Assembly: GCF_001270265.1 (NCBI RefSeq)
Contig: NZ_LGAP01000025.1
Span: 40,057-104,056, forward strand
DNA from: Ensifer adhaerens
Lineage (GTDB): Bacteria > Pseudomonadota > Alphaproteobacteria > Rhizobiales > Rhizobiaceae
DNA: 64,000 bases
Reading direction: 5' to 3'
In this document: positions 17,806 through 27,481 of the stretch, piece after piece
Layout: every line of letters begins with the position of its first letter
Numbering within the stretch: position 1 is the stretch's first letter
The notes under the pieces: generated by a model
What the model was told of the DNA's origin: nothing
Databases searched by the model: none
Seen by the model: the letters and a program-made list of their open reading frames with translations, nothing else
Translations under genes and position numbers: made by a program

Positions 17806-18873
17806 TCAAGGAAGAGACTTCGGCAGGAGGACGCAGTCATCGTGAACATCATAATCGGTCTTTGGCTTGCGCCCCGCCAGGCGAACCGGCCTTGACAGGA
17901 GCTTCACAGGCAACGGGAACGGTAAGGTGCGCCCTTCACCTTCTATCCGCTGCTTTTCATCAAGCATCATGTCCATCAGCGACGCGTTGCCTTCCTCCGT
18001 ACACAGCCGATCCGGCAACAGTTCGTGGCGGACAAAGCTCTCTTCTTCCGACCGTTTGCCGATCATGGCAAGCAGCCTGACTTCGCTCGAGTCTGCCGGG
18101 TCGACAATCCCCGAAGCACCAAGCCACCTCTGCCCGCCCGAGGCCATGTCCATCGCGACGTCCGGCTGCATGAGGTGAAGGACAAGGTGGGCAGTGGATG
18201 CATCACATTCTGGCTGGCTCACGACCCAGAGCAGGATGTCGTAGATCTCCGGATAGTCCCAGTTCAGACCGACCAGTTTATGCCACATGTCGGGATCACG
18301 CGGCGCTTCGGTCTCGAGCCATTCGAGAACATGGGAGATCTGCAATTTATCGAACCTGGACCAGTATTCATCTTCTACGCGCCGGTGCTCGGCTGCCAGC
18401 TTGGCTTCGCGCCTCGACCGCCGGTAGGCGGCTACACGATCGATCAGCGCTCGAGCGTATGATTTGCGTGGTGCCGGCCCGCCGTAAATGTCGCGCAATT
18501 GTTGGAACGTCTTCTGCTCTTGCTTCGAAAGCCGGGCAAGCGTGCGCTTAAATTCCCGATCGTTCATGCTCGTTGTGGCGTGCAACAGTTCGACAAAGCG
18601 CATCTCGCGTTTGGTGAGGTCGGTAAATGCCGGCGGAGGCCCGCCGCCCCTTGCCTCGGAGAACGCTTCCAGCGCGCCAAGCATGGCGTCCTGCGGCAGA
18701 ATGCCGTAGGCCCGTGCGCGCGAACCGGATAGAAAGCCCGCGCGAGCCTCGTCATAGATTTTGTGCAATTTGCCGAGTGCCCTGTTCAGCCTTCGCCGGT
18801 TTACATGCCGATAGAGAAGAAACAGGCAACTCAGGACGACAACGACGATCCAAAACAGTGTCTCGACACGCAT
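17806..18873 (-). CDS. Membrane-anchored DUF4274-like protein
   Basis: 355 residues. One N-terminal membrane helix (LFWIVVVVLSCLFLLYRHV) is followed by a basic, helical cytoplasmic region (KIYDEARAGFLSGSRARAYG, LARLSKQEQKTFQQLRDIYGG) and a DUF4274-like domain, LEWLETEAPRDPDMWHKLVGLNWDYP with VVSQPECDASTAHLVLHLM. DUF4274 proteins have no known activity; some are near contact-dependent or immunity genes. Nothing of that sort adjoins it. Base composition is slightly less GC-biased than the neighbours. Confidence 0.65.
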   Translation of the reverse strand: MRVETLFWIVVVVLSCLFLLYRHVNRRRLNRALGKLHKIYDEARAGFLSGSRARAYGILPQDAMLGALEAFSEARGGGPPPAFTDLTKREMRFVELLHATTSMNDREFKRTLARLSKQEQKTFQQLRDIYGGPAPRKSYARALIDRVAAYRRSRREAKLAAEHRRVEDEYWSRFDKLQISHVLEWLETEAPRDPDMWHKLVGLNWDYPEIYDILLWVVSQPECDASTAHLVLHLMQPDVAMDMASGGQRWLGASGIVDPADSSEVRLLAMIGKRSEEESFVRHELLPDRLCTEEGNASLMDMMLDEKQRIEGEGRTLPFPLPVKLLSRPVRLAGRKPKTDYDVHDDCVLLPKSLP

Positions 18874-18964
18874 ACTAACACCCCAGATTGCGATCTGCGT
18901 GTATAAGTACTCTGCGTTGCCGAGAAGTTAAGTGGTATCGGAAATGTGTCGTCACGGTCTATCT

Positions 18965-18999
18965 CACTGGGGCGCTTCACCCTTGGAAACGCCCCAGTG
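18965..18999 (-). terminator. Strong hairpin terminating the sugar operon
   Basis: CACTGGGGCG (18965-18974) and CGCCCCAGTG (18990-18999) form a perfect 10-bp stem just past the stop of the last operon gene (minus strand). It is the likely 3' end of the roughly 9.7-kb transcript. There is no long T-tract. Confidence 0.75.
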
Positions 19000-19012
19000 C
19001 GAGTTCGTAGGA

Positions 19013-20191
19013 CTACGAGGCGACGGCGCTTCGCTCGACCGACACCTGTTCTTCCACCTCGCGCAGCAGCGCCCTCGCCTCCTCGATGCCGAGGGCGGCT
19101 GGCTGGGTGCAGGTGGTCGTGAGCTCGATGAACCGCCCTTCCTCGCCCGACTTCAGGATCGACACCATCACGTCGACGCCGTGCAGTGCGCGGTCGAGCG
19201 AGCAGCGGGCATCGCGGCCTTCGAGAATGGCGATCGCCATGTCGGCAAGACCGGCCGTGCGGTAGTTCGCCATCGGGCCTTGCGGGTGCTCCTGGTTTTC
19301 GACCGCAAAGGGATGATCCCACATTTCGAGCGGCTGGATATCCTTGTCGCGGCCGCTTGCTTCCACCTTGCCGCCGAAGAAGTTGGGATCGGGCACGAAG
19401 ATCGAGCCTTCGGTGCCGTAGAGCTCCATATTGGCGTGGCGATGCGACCAGACATCCCAGCTCGCCGACAGCGTGATCGTCGCGCCGTTGTGGAACTCCA
19501 GCAGCGCATGGATGTTGGTCGGCGTCTTCACCGGAATGACTTCGCCGTTGCGCGGCTCGCTGGTGATGGTGCGCGTCGGGTTGGCCATCGACGACAGCGC
19601 CGCCACGCGCTTCACCGGGCCGATGAGGTTGATCAGGTTGGCAATGTAGTAAGGCCCGAGGTCGAGGATCGGACCGCCACCCGGCAGGAAGAAGAAGTCC
19701 GGGTTCGGATGCCACATCTCCATGCCCGGGCTGAGCACATGGCAGGTGCCCGACGTGACGCGGCCGATCTTGCCGGCGTCGATAGTGCTGCGGGCAAGCT
19801 GGTGGGCGCCGCCAAGGAAAGTATCGGGCGCGCAACCGACCGTCAGGCCCTTGGCCTTGGCGAGGGCGCGAAGCTCCTCGCCCTGCTCCAGAGACAGCAC
19901 CAGCGGCTTTTCCGAGTAGACGTGCTTGCCGGCCTCGAGAATGCTTCTGGAAACCGGGAAATGCGCATCAGGGATCGTCAGGTTGACGACGATATCGACA
20001 TCCGGATTGGTGAGAAGCGCCTCGATGCTCTGCGCTTTAACGCCATATTCCGCTGCGCGCGCTTCCGCCGCCGCCGGATTGATATCCGCGCAGGCGATGA
20101 CTTTGATGCCCCTGAAGAGCGGAGCAAGCTTGAAATAGGTGGTGGAGATGTTGCCGCATCCGATGATGCCGACGCCAAGTTCCTTGGTCAT
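19013..20191 (-). CDS. Gfo/Idh/MocA-family NAD(P)-dependent oxidoreductase
   Basis: 392 residues. The N-terminal Rossmann fold begins VGIIGCGNISTTYFKLAP, the Glu-Lys-Pro motif is SEKPLVL (about residue 95), and the C-terminal alpha/beta domain holds GGGPILDLGPYYIANLINLIGP with the conserved Asp/His-type catalytic segment. Family members oxidise or epimerise sugars, inositols or sugar acids. It is the last gene of the beta-mannoside-type operon, 15 bases after the epimerase gene, and so likely oxidises a sugar released or modified by the other enzymes. Confidence 0.88.
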   Translation of the reverse strand: MTKELGVGIIGCGNISTTYFKLAPLFRGIKVIACADINPAAAEARAAEYGVKAQSIEALLTNPDVDIVVNLTIPDAHFPVSRSILEAGKHVYSEKPLVLSLEQGEELRALAKAKGLTVGCAPDTFLGGAHQLARSTIDAGKIGRVTSGTCHVLSPGMEMWHPNPDFFFLPGGGPILDLGPYYIANLINLIGPVKRVAALSSMANPTRTITSEPRNGEVIPVKTPTNIHALLEFHNGATITLSASWDVWSHRHANMELYGTEGSIFVPDPNFFGGKVEASGRDKDIQPLEMWDHPFAVENQEHPQGPMANYRTAGLADMAIAILEGRDARCSLDRALHGVDVMVSILKSGEEGRFIELTTTCTQPAALGIEEARALLREVEEQVSVERSAVAS

Positions 20192-20206
20192 GGATGAACC
20201 TGTTTC

Positions 20207-20968
20207 TCAATAGGATTGGATGGAGGCGAGCGAGCGCTTGGCAAAACGCTGGAAGTCGCTCGGGTTGTCGTGTTCGGCGATGAAGTAACGCGCCTTGGTG
20301 CCCGAGAGCGCCTGGAACAGGCCCTTCCAGTTGACCGTGCCTTCGCCGACATCGGCCCAGCCGTCCTCGTCCTTTTTCTCGCCCGTCGGCGCGATATCCT
20401 TCACATGCACGGCGGTGATCCGGTCGGCATATTTTTTGATCCAGGCGATCGGATCGGCGCCACCGCGGATGATCCAGGCGATGTCGGCTTCCCAGGACAG
20501 ATCCGGTCCGCCCTCGAAAATCAGGTCCTGCGGAATGCTGCCATCCGACAGGGCCAGGAATTCGAAGTCGTGGTTGTGCCAGCCGAAGATCAGGCCGGCA
20601 TCCCGGTAGGGCTTGCCGGCCGCCTGCAGCCGCTCGCCGAAGGCGCGCCAGCCGGCAGCGTCCGTCGGGCGATGTTCCGGCAGCAGGTAGGGGCAATAGA
20701 TCGCCCGGATGCCGAGCGCCTTGGCGATTTCCAGCACTCGCGCCGGATCGCTCTCGAGCATATCCAGGCCGAAATGCGCTGTCGGCATGGCCAGGCCATT
20801 CTCGTCGAGGCCGTTTTTGAAGCTGGCGATCTCCGCATCGCTGAGCGCCGCATAGAGCGCGCCATAGCCTTCGACCTGGCTATAACCGGCCTCGCCGAGC
20901 GCCTTCAACACATCGGCGAAGGGCGGAAAATTGCGGGCGCTATAGAGCTGGAAACTGACGTCTTTCAT
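20207..20968 (-). CDS. Sugar phosphate isomerase/epimerase (AP endonuclease 2-type TIM barrel)
   Basis: 253 residues from the ATG at 20968 (AAGGAGG 8 bases upstream). The TIM-barrel marks of the IolE/IolI/hydroxypyruvate isomerase family are present: FQLYSARNF at the start, EGYGALYAAL, FGWHNHDFEF, DLSWEADIAWIIRGGADP and VHVKDIAPTG, which give the Glu/Asp/His metal ligands. The substrate is not determined by sequence. The operon partners (Gfo/Idh dehydrogenase, lyxose isomerase-like cupin, beta-mannosidase) imply sugar interconversion. Confidence 0.82.
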   Translation of the reverse strand: MKDVSFQLYSARNFPPFADVLKALGEAGYSQVEGYGALYAALSDAEIASFKNGLDENGLAMPTAHFGLDMLESDPARVLEIAKALGIRAIYCPYLLPEHRPTDAAGWRAFGERLQAAGKPYRDAGLIFGWHNHDFEFLALSDGSIPQDLIFEGGPDLSWEADIAWIIRGGADPIAWIKKYADRITAVHVKDIAPTGEKKDEDGWADVGEGTVNWKGLFQALSGTKARYFIAEHDNPSDFQRFAKRSLASIQSY

Positions 20969-21043
20969 CGAAAATCCTCCTTGGGAAATCATCGTGATCG
21001 GTCTGATCTGTAAGAGCGGGACAGGACCCGCGCAGGCTTGTCG

Positions 21044-21739
21044 TCATCCGGCCCTGAGCCAGGCGTCGTAGTCCGACACCAGCAGATGGACGGGTGGAGC
21101 GTCTTCCTCGATCGCCGAGAAGCGACCGACGGGTTCGCGGAAATAATTGTCGGTGAGGTCGTCGTTGACGGTCGAAACCTCGCCCATCAACACGTCGCCG
21201 TCTTCCGCCCAGAAGGCGTGCCAGTTGCCGGGCAGCAAAGTTACGCTTTCGCCGGGCAAGAGTTTTAGGAGATCGCCGGCCTTCAGCCTTCTCAGCCGCG
21301 CATCAGTTGCCACCTCGACGTCGCTCTCCTCGTCGACGGTGCCGTCGGAGCGCGAATTGTACATCTGCAGCACCAGCGTTCCGCCGCCGCGGTTGATGAT
21401 GTCCTCGGTCTTGATGGCATGGCGATGCAGCGGATTGACCTGGCCGCTGCGGGTGATCATCAGCTTCTCGGCATAGACCATGCCTTGGCCCGTCTTCAGA
21501 TTGGAAGCATCGCCGTTGCGCAGCGTGAAGAGCACGAGGCCGAATTCGTCGAAGCGGCCCTTGCCGTAATCGGTGATGTCCCAGCCGAGACGGGCACCGA
21601 AGATCGTCGGGCAATCCGAAGCGACGCGCGCTTTCATTTCCTCAGGCGACCAATAGGCAAAGGGCGGAAGCACGAAGCCGAAGCTGCGCATGAAGGCATC
21701 GCTGCGGGCGATGATGTCGTTGACGTGGCTGCGTTTCAT
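21044..21739 (-). CDS. D-lyxose/D-mannose isomerase family protein (cupin)
   Basis: 231 residues, matching the length of D-lyxose ketol-isomerases (PF07385). Metal ligands of the cupin barrel are visible in VNPLHRHAIKTEDIINRGGG (two His, one Glu) and in LLPGNWHAFWAEDGD (third His). N-terminal helices (FMRSFGFVLPPFAYWSPEE) match the family. These enzymes convert D-lyxose to D-xylulose and also D-mannose to D-fructose. Placed 6 bases after the GH2 beta-mannosidase gene, it is well placed to isomerise released mannose. Confidence 0.82.
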   Translation of the reverse strand: MKRSHVNDIIARSDAFMRSFGFVLPPFAYWSPEEMKARVASDCPTIFGARLGWDITDYGKGRFDEFGLVLFTLRNGDASNLKTGQGMVYAEKLMITRSGQVNPLHRHAIKTEDIINRGGGTLVLQMYNSRSDGTVDEESDVEVATDARLRRLKAGDLLKLLPGESVTLLPGNWHAFWAEDGDVLMGEVSTVNDDLTDNYFREPVGRFSAIEEDAPPVHLLVSDYDAWLRAG

Positions 21740-21745
21740 GACGGG

Positions 21746-24226
21746 TCACCCCTTTCCCTGGCAGGATTCGAGATCGAAGGCGGCAAAGCGCGGCAGCGTG
21801 CCTTCAGCAAGCGGTGTCTTCGGTGTGAAACGGACGACCTTCGTTTCTCCGGCGGTGAGATCGAAGGCATTGTCGGAGTGACGCCCGGGGACATCGGCCT
21901 CGATCATCACGTGCAAAGCAAGGCCGCTCGCCGTCACCGAAACGTCAAAGGCGCCCTCGTCCGCCGGTGCGACAGTGAGCGAAAGCCCCGAGGGCTGAAG
22001 GTCGAGCGCCTTGTAGGTGCCCGGCACATGATGGCCCTCACCGCGCATGCCGTTCGACGCGTCGAAGGACCAGAACAACAGCGCATTGTCGGGAATGTCG
22101 CGCGCCGCGATGCTCACCAGGGTTGCCGCCCGGTCCGGCGAGCAGGTGCCGGCTGCGGCCATCAGCGGCGTGCGTGTGCCGTCGAGCGTAACGACGAAGG
22201 CCTGCAGTTCCACCGTCACCGGCCCGGCCGTGTCGTTGACCATCGAAAAGGTGATTTCCTTGCCGTCAGTGGACGGGATGGCGGCAACACAGACGGGCTG
22301 GAAGAAGCGCCGCACCATGTAATGCATCGCCTTCCAGCTGCCGCCGTAATCGAGACTCGACCAGGAGGCGACCGGCCAGGTGTCGTTGAGCTGCCAGTAG
22401 AGCGTGCCCATGCAATGGGGTTTGAGCGAGCGCCAGTAATCGACAGCGGTGCGGATGGCTAGGCCCTGCTGGATCTGGCTGAGATAGACGAAACCAGGGA
22501 AATCCTTGGGAAAGCGGAAATAGCGGAACATCGTGCCAGCGATGCGCTCGTTGCCGCCAACATTCTTCTGGTGGCTCTCGATGACGGGTGCGGCAATATT
22601 CAGGTCTTTTTCCGCCGCGAACTGGCGAATGACAGGCATCGAGGTGTAGGACTGGAACCCGAACTCCGAGCAGAAGCGTGGGCGCACGGAGCGGTAATTG
22701 TCGAAGGATTTGTTCTCGTGCCACACCGACCAGTAGTGCATGTCGCCGGAACCGTCCGAATGCCAGGCATCGCCGAAATCGAGATAGCCGGATGCCGGAC
22801 TCGACGGCCACCACAGCGCCTCCGGCAGCGCCCCCTTCAGCGCCACTTCCACCGTGCGGTTCAGCCGGTCATAGGAGACGAGATAACGGTCGCGGTCCTT
22901 GCGCGGTTCGTCGAACCAGGTGAGCGCGCCGACCAGTTCGTTGTCGCCGCACCAGAGAGCGATCGACGGGTGGGAGGACAGGCGCTTGACCTGATAGTCG
23001 ACCTCGGCGGCGACATTGTCGAGGAAATCGGGCGTCGAGGGATAGAGGTTGCAGGCGAACATGAAGTCCTGCCAGACCATCAGGCCCAGCCGGTCGCAGA
23101 GGTCGTAGAACCAGTCCGGCTCGTAGAAACCACCGCCCCAGACGCGGATCATGTTCATGTTGGCATCGACCGCCGAGGTGAGCAGGTCCTCGACGCCCTC
23201 TTGCGTCACGCGCGACATCAGCGCATCGGCCGGGATCAAGTTGGCGCCCCGGCAAAAGATCTCGCGGCCGTTGACGCGGAAGGCAAAGCGGCTGCCCGCC
23301 TCGTCCTTGTCGGTCAGAAGCTCAATCGTGCGGAAACCGATCTGGCGCGTCACCTGCTCCTGCGGCACTTCGACCGTTAGCACCGAAAGGTTCTGCTCGC
23401 CGCTGCCGGCCGGCCACCAGCGCTTCGGCTCGCTGACGGTAAAGACGTGGGTGACGCGGGTCTCACCGGCACCGACGGCGCAATCGAGCCGCTCCCTCTG
23501 GCCGTCGAGCGAGAAATGAACCGGCACGATGCCTGGACCATCGGCAAACAGCGTCACGGTCACCTGCAGGTCGACCGAACCATCGTCGAGCCAGACCTGC
23601 CGCGTCGTCACATGCTCGATGCGGGCGATCTCCAGCCGGCGGAGCGCCAGCGTGCCGTAGACGCCGAGCGGCGCAATCGCGATGTTCCAGTCCCAGCCGA
23701 AATGGCATTGCGGCTTGCGCAGCATGTTGCCGTTGGCGATCGGCGAATTGCCGGGATGGTAGGGCACGTAGAACGGTTGCGCCGCCTGCCGGCGCGCACC
23801 CTCTGATATCGAGGACGGCAGCACCATGCGGATGCGGTTTTCACCGGCGACAAGCGCGCGCGAAACATCGGGGCGGTGGCGGCGGAAGCAATTGTCGGCC
23901 TCGAGCACGAGGCGGTCGTTGACGAAGACCGAGGCGACAGTGTCGATGCAATCAAGGTCGAGATACCAATAGCCGCCGAGATCGCCGGCATCGATCGAAA
24001 CCGTGCGCTCGATCACCCAATCCTTGTGCGCCACCCACTGCACGTCGTCCTCGTTGCGGCCGACATAGGGGTCTTCGATGACGCCGGCCTTCTGCAGCGC
24101 CGTGTGCACGTCGCCCGGCAAGGCCATGGTGGTCGCATGGCTTTGATCGCCGGAGGCGAGCTGCCATTCGCCCGAAAGATCGAGATGGACGGCGGTTCGG
24201 TTCAGATCCTCTAAGAGCATTTCCAT
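21746..24226 (-). CDS. Beta-mannosidase, glycoside hydrolase family 2
   Basis: 826 residues from the ATG at 24226; a second ATG at 24220 is equally possible. The order is GH2: N-terminal sugar-binding domain (HLDLSGEWQLAS, ending in LDCIDTVASVFVNDR), immunoglobulin-like domain, and TIM barrel. The acid/base Glu is in IALWCGDNELVGAL and the nucleophile Glu in RPRFCSEFGFQSY. MGTLYWQLNDTWPVASW is the classic beta-mannosidase segment. There is no signal peptide, so it acts in the cytoplasm on imported mannosides. It belongs to the ABC-transporter operon. Confidence 0.92.
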   Translation of the reverse strand: MEMLLEDLNRTAVHLDLSGEWQLASGDQSHATTMALPGDVHTALQKAGVIEDPYVGRNEDDVQWVAHKDWVIERTVSIDAGDLGGYWYLDLDCIDTVASVFVNDRLVLEADNCFRRHRPDVSRALVAGENRIRMVLPSSISEGARRQAAQPFYVPYHPGNSPIANGNMLRKPQCHFGWDWNIAIAPLGVYGTLALRRLEIARIEHVTTRQVWLDDGSVDLQVTVTLFADGPGIVPVHFSLDGQRERLDCAVGAGETRVTHVFTVSEPKRWWPAGSGEQNLSVLTVEVPQEQVTRQIGFRTIELLTDKDEAGSRFAFRVNGREIFCRGANLIPADALMSRVTQEGVEDLLTSAVDANMNMIRVWGGGFYEPDWFYDLCDRLGLMVWQDFMFACNLYPSTPDFLDNVAAEVDYQVKRLSSHPSIALWCGDNELVGALTWFDEPRKDRDRYLVSYDRLNRTVEVALKGALPEALWWPSSPASGYLDFGDAWHSDGSGDMHYWSVWHENKSFDNYRSVRPRFCSEFGFQSYTSMPVIRQFAAEKDLNIAAPVIESHQKNVGGNERIAGTMFRYFRFPKDFPGFVYLSQIQQGLAIRTAVDYWRSLKPHCMGTLYWQLNDTWPVASWSSLDYGGSWKAMHYMVRRFFQPVCVAAIPSTDGKEITFSMVNDTAGPVTVELQAFVVTLDGTRTPLMAAAGTCSPDRAATLVSIAARDIPDNALLFWSFDASNGMRGEGHHVPGTYKALDLQPSGLSLTVAPADEGAFDVSVTASGLALHVMIEADVPGRHSDNAFDLTAGETKVVRFTPKTPLAEGTLPRFAAFDLESCQGKG

Positions 24227-24311
24227 ATTCCGTTGATCGCCGGCGACAGTGCCGGCATGCCAGTGTGTCGAAACGCGCCGGATGATGGAAGCCGGCGCGT
24301 TTCCTCGTTGC

Positions 24312-25403
24312 TCACAAACGGTTTTCGCTGACCGCGTCGAAGATCGAGGCGGCCGCCATGTCGAAGGAAAGCGTGACCTCCGTGCCCGGCTTGTAGCGGC
24401 GCTGGCCGGCGATGCGCACCGACATCGACTGGCCGGCAAGCTTCAGCCAAAGCAGGTTGTCGGCGCCCATCGGCTCCTCGATATCGACAACAGCCTGATG
24501 CGACGCCTGGCCGCTCAGCGCCTCGTCGACGCGCACATGCTCGGGCCTGACGCCCAGAACGACCTTCTGCCCTGATTTGAACGGCCCACGCGATGGATAG
24601 GCCGATACGTCGAAATCGACGCCATTGGCATGGACGAAGGCGCGCCCATCCTTCAATTGCAGCTCGCCGCGGAAGAAGTTCATCGACGGCGAGCCGATGA
24701 AGCCGGCGACGAACAGGTTTTCCGGCGCGTTGTAGATCGTCATCGGATCGGCAAGCTGCTGGATGACGCCGCTCTTCATGACCGCGATGCGATCGGCGAG
24801 CGTCAGCGCCTCGATCTGGTCGTGGGTCACATAGATCATCGTGTTCTTCAGCGATTGGTGCAGCCGCTTGATCTCGACGCGCAGTTCCGAGCGCAGCTTG
24901 GCATCGAGGTTGGAAAGCGGCTCGTCGAACAGGAATACGTCGACATCGCGCACCAGCGCCCGGCCGATCGCCACGCGCTGGCGCTGGCCGCCGGAAAGTT
25001 CGGCGGGCTTGCGCTTCAACAGCGGTTGGATCTGCAGGATCTCGGCAGCACGGCTGACGCGCTTGTCGATCTCGGCCTTCTCCACCTTGGCGACCTTGAG
25101 ACCGAAGGACAGGTTCTTCTCCACCGACATCTGCGGATAGAGCGCGTAGGACTGGAACACCATGCCGATGCCGCGATCCTTCGGCTCCTCCCAGGTGACG
25201 TTCTTGTTCTTGATGAAGATCTGGCCGTCGCTGACATCCAAGAGGCCGGCGATGCAGTTGAGCAAGGTCGACTTGCCGCAGCCCGACGAGCCGAGCAGAA
25301 CCAGGAATTCGCCGTCCTTGATGTCGAGGTTGAGCGTGTCGAGCACAGTGACGGCACCGAAGCTCAACGACAGATCCTTGACCGATACGCTGACGTTTTC
25401 CAT
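24312..25403 (-). CDS. Sugar ABC transporter ATP-binding protein (MalK/UgpC type)
   Basis: 363 residues. Walker A GSSGCGKSTLLN, Q-loop MVFQSYALYP, signature LSGGQRQRVAIGRAL, Walker B VFLFDEPLSNLDAK and switch VTHDQIEAL are all intact. The C-terminal TOBE/regulatory domain (VVLGVRPEHVRVDE) is that of carbohydrate-importer ATPases. It energises the two permeases encoded just upstream; only 4 bases separate it from the second permease gene. Confidence 0.93.
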   Translation of the reverse strand: MENVSVSVKDLSLSFGAVTVLDTLNLDIKDGEFLVLLGSSGCGKSTLLNCIAGLLDVSDGQIFIKNKNVTWEEPKDRGIGMVFQSYALYPQMSVEKNLSFGLKVAKVEKAEIDKRVSRAAEILQIQPLLKRKPAELSGGQRQRVAIGRALVRDVDVFLFDEPLSNLDAKLRSELRVEIKRLHQSLKNTMIYVTHDQIEALTLADRIAVMKSGVIQQLADPMTIYNAPENLFVAGFIGSPSMNFFRGELQLKDGRAFVHANGVDFDVSAYPSRGPFKSGQKVVLGVRPEHVRVDEALSGQASHQAVVDIEEPMGADNLLWLKLAGQSMSVRIAGQRRYKPGTEVTLSFDMAAASIFDAVSENRL

Positions 25404-25407
25404 GCCC

Positions 25408-26367
25408 TTATCCTTTCACTGCGCCGGCGGCGATGCCGCGGACAAAAAGCCGCCCGGAGACGAAGTAGACGATGAGCGGAACGGCGCCCGTGAGGATGGT
25501 CGCCGCCATGTTGACGTTGTATTCCTTCACGCCCTGCACCGAATTGACGATGTTGTTGAGCTGGACGGTCATCGGGTAATATTCCGGCCGGGTGAACACC
25601 ACGCCGAACAGGAAGTCGTTCCAGATGCCGGTGACCTGCAGGATCATGGCCACGACGAAGATCGGCATCGACATCGGCAGCATGATGCGGAAATAGATCG
25701 TCCAGAAGCCCGCGCCGTCGACGCGCGCCGCCTTGAACAATTCCTCCGGCAGCCCCGCAAAATAGTTGCGGAACAGAAGCGTCAGGATCGGCATCCCGAA
25801 GATGGTGTGCACGATGATCAGGCCGGTCAGCGAGCCATAGACGCCAAGCTCGCGCAGCACGATGACGATCGGATAGATCATCACCTGATAGGGGATGAAG
25901 GCACCGACGATCAGGATGGTGAAGAACAGGTCAGCGCCCTTGAAGCGCCAGTTCGCCAGTGCATAGCCGTTCACCGACGCAATCGCGATCGACACGATCG
26001 TCGAGGGAACGGTGATGCGCACCGAGTTCCAGAAGCCGCGCGAAAGTCCGTCGCAGTTCAGGCCGGTGCAGGCGCTCGACCACGCCTTGACCCAGGGCTC
26101 GAAGGTGATTTCGAGTGGCGGTGCAAAGATGTTGCCGAGCCGGATTTCCGGCATGCCCTTCAGCGACGTCATGACCATGACGTAGAGCGGCAGCAGATAG
26201 TAGAGCGCCACGACGATCAGTGTGCCGTAGATCATGATGTTGCGGCCCGAAAGCGCCCGGCGCGGCTTGCGGCCCCGAGGCCCCACCTGGGTCGCCCGCG
26301 CCTGGACTTTTTCCACTTCGGGCTCGATGCCCGCGGCGATGGTGTTGAAAGCGACGATCTCAGGCAC
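25408..26367 (-). CDS. Sugar ABC transporter permease (MalG type)
   Basis: 319 residues from GTG 26367, preferred because GGGGGAGGG lies about 8 bases upstream; it overlaps the upstream stop by 8 bases. A TTG at 26385 is in frame without such a site. Six membrane helices follow a long N-terminal cytoplasmic lead (VEKVQARATQVGPRGRKPRR). The EAA loop reads EELFKAARVDGAGFWTIYFRIMLP, and the periplasmic loop contains a Cys-bearing insert (SSACTGLNCDGLSRGF). It pairs with the MalF-type permease. Confidence 0.9.
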   Translation of the reverse strand: MPEIVAFNTIAAGIEPEVEKVQARATQVGPRGRKPRRALSGRNIMIYGTLIVVALYYLLPLYVMVMTSLKGMPEIRLGNIFAPPLEITFEPWVKAWSSACTGLNCDGLSRGFWNSVRITVPSTIVSIAIASVNGYALANWRFKGADLFFTILIVGAFIPYQVMIYPIVIVLRELGVYGSLTGLIIVHTIFGMPILTLLFRNYFAGLPEELFKAARVDGAGFWTIYFRIMLPMSMPIFVVAMILQVTGIWNDFLFGVVFTRPEYYPMTVQLNNIVNSVQGVKEYNVNMAATILTGAVPLIVYFVSGRLFVRGIAAGAVKG

Positions 26368-27268
26368 GCTTGCGCCCTCCCCCAAATTCGAGATAGGCCC
26401 AAGGCACGATGATGATTGCGACGGTCACGAGCATCATGGTCGAGGCGGCAAATCCCTGGCCGAGATTCTGCGCCTGGAACATGTAGTCGTAGACGTATTT
26501 GGCCGGCACTTCCGAGGCGATTCCCGGGCCGCCGCTCGTCTGCGCCACCACGAGATCGTAGACCTTGACGATGCCGCTGGCGATGATGACCAGCGTCGTG
26601 ATGAAGACGCCGCGCATCATGGGGATGATCACCAGCAGATAGGTCTTCCACATCGGGATGCCGTCGACGCGGGTCGCCTTCCATATGTCCTCGTCAATGC
26701 CGCGCAGCCCGGCGAGCATCAGGCACATGACGAGCCCGGTTCCCTGCCAGAGTGCGGCAATCAGGATGCCGTAGATGACGATGTTGGAGTTGTAGAGCGG
26801 GTCGAAGGCAAAGCTCGTCCAGCCGAGCGAGCGCACCACCGACTGGATGCCGTATTCCGGATTGAGCAGCCATTGCCACACGAGACCCGTCACGATGAAG
26901 GACAACGCGAAGGGATAGAGCATGATGGTGCGGAAAGTGTTTTCGAAGCGGATCTTCTGGTCCATCAGCGCGGCCAGGAGAAAGCCGATCGCCAGACTGA
27001 AGATCAGCGAAAAGAAGCCGTAAATCACCAGGTTCTGGACCGAGATCAGCCAGCGCGGCGCCGCCCACAACCGCTCGTATTGATCGAGCCCGACGAAGGA
27101 AAGCCGCGGCAGCAGCCTGGAATTGGTGAAGGAATAGACCACGGTCCAGACCGTTCCGCCGAGGAAAATGACCACGGCCGTCAGGATCATCGGGATAGAG
27201 GCAAGCTTCGCATTCAGGTTCCGTAGCCACTGGTTCGGTCGACCCGATCCGCGTGTGTGACCCGCCAT
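26360..27268 (-). CDS. Sugar ABC transporter permease (MalF type)
   Basis: 302 residues from the ATG at 27268, with GGAGGA 8 bases upstream. Six membrane helices are visible (MILTAVVIFLGGTVWTVVYSF is the first), and the EAA loop reads DIWKATRVDGIPMWKTYLLVIIP. It forms the channel with the MalG-type permease and receives ligand from the receptor encoded upstream. Confidence 0.9.
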   Translation of the reverse strand: MAGHTRGSGRPNQWLRNLNAKLASIPMILTAVVIFLGGTVWTVVYSFTNSRLLPRLSFVGLDQYERLWAAPRWLISVQNLVIYGFFSLIFSLAIGFLLAALMDQKIRFENTFRTIMLYPFALSFIVTGLVWQWLLNPEYGIQSVVRSLGWTSFAFDPLYNSNIVIYGILIAALWQGTGLVMCLMLAGLRGIDEDIWKATRVDGIPMWKTYLLVIIPMMRGVFITTLVIIASGIVKVYDLVVAQTSGGPGIASEVPAKYVYDYMFQAQNLGQGFAASTMMLVTVAIIIVPWAYLEFGGGRKRA

Positions 27269-27440
27269 ATTTCGTTCCTCCGGAACTGCAATGGTTTTCC
27301 AATGATGGGTAGCATCGGTTGCAGCGAACAGACCGCCGGATGCCGCGCCCATCACGTTGACAGCCACTCCCCATTCATGCCGCGCCGGGACGGACACTGG
27401 CCTGCGGCACGAATGCCCAGCATAGGGAGGCCTTGGCCGA

Positions 27441-27458
27441 TCCCGCCCGAAGGCGGGA
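27441..27458 (-). terminator. Hairpin between the receptor and permease genes
   Basis: TCCCGCC-CGAA-GGCGGGA lies 24 bases beyond the receptor stop codon, flanked by CCTTGG and CAAGG that extend the pairing. As in many sugar ABC operons, it probably protects receptor mRNA and reduces read-through into the permease genes. Confidence 0.65.
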
Positions 27459-27481
27459 CCGACGGATCAAGGATGGCTCAC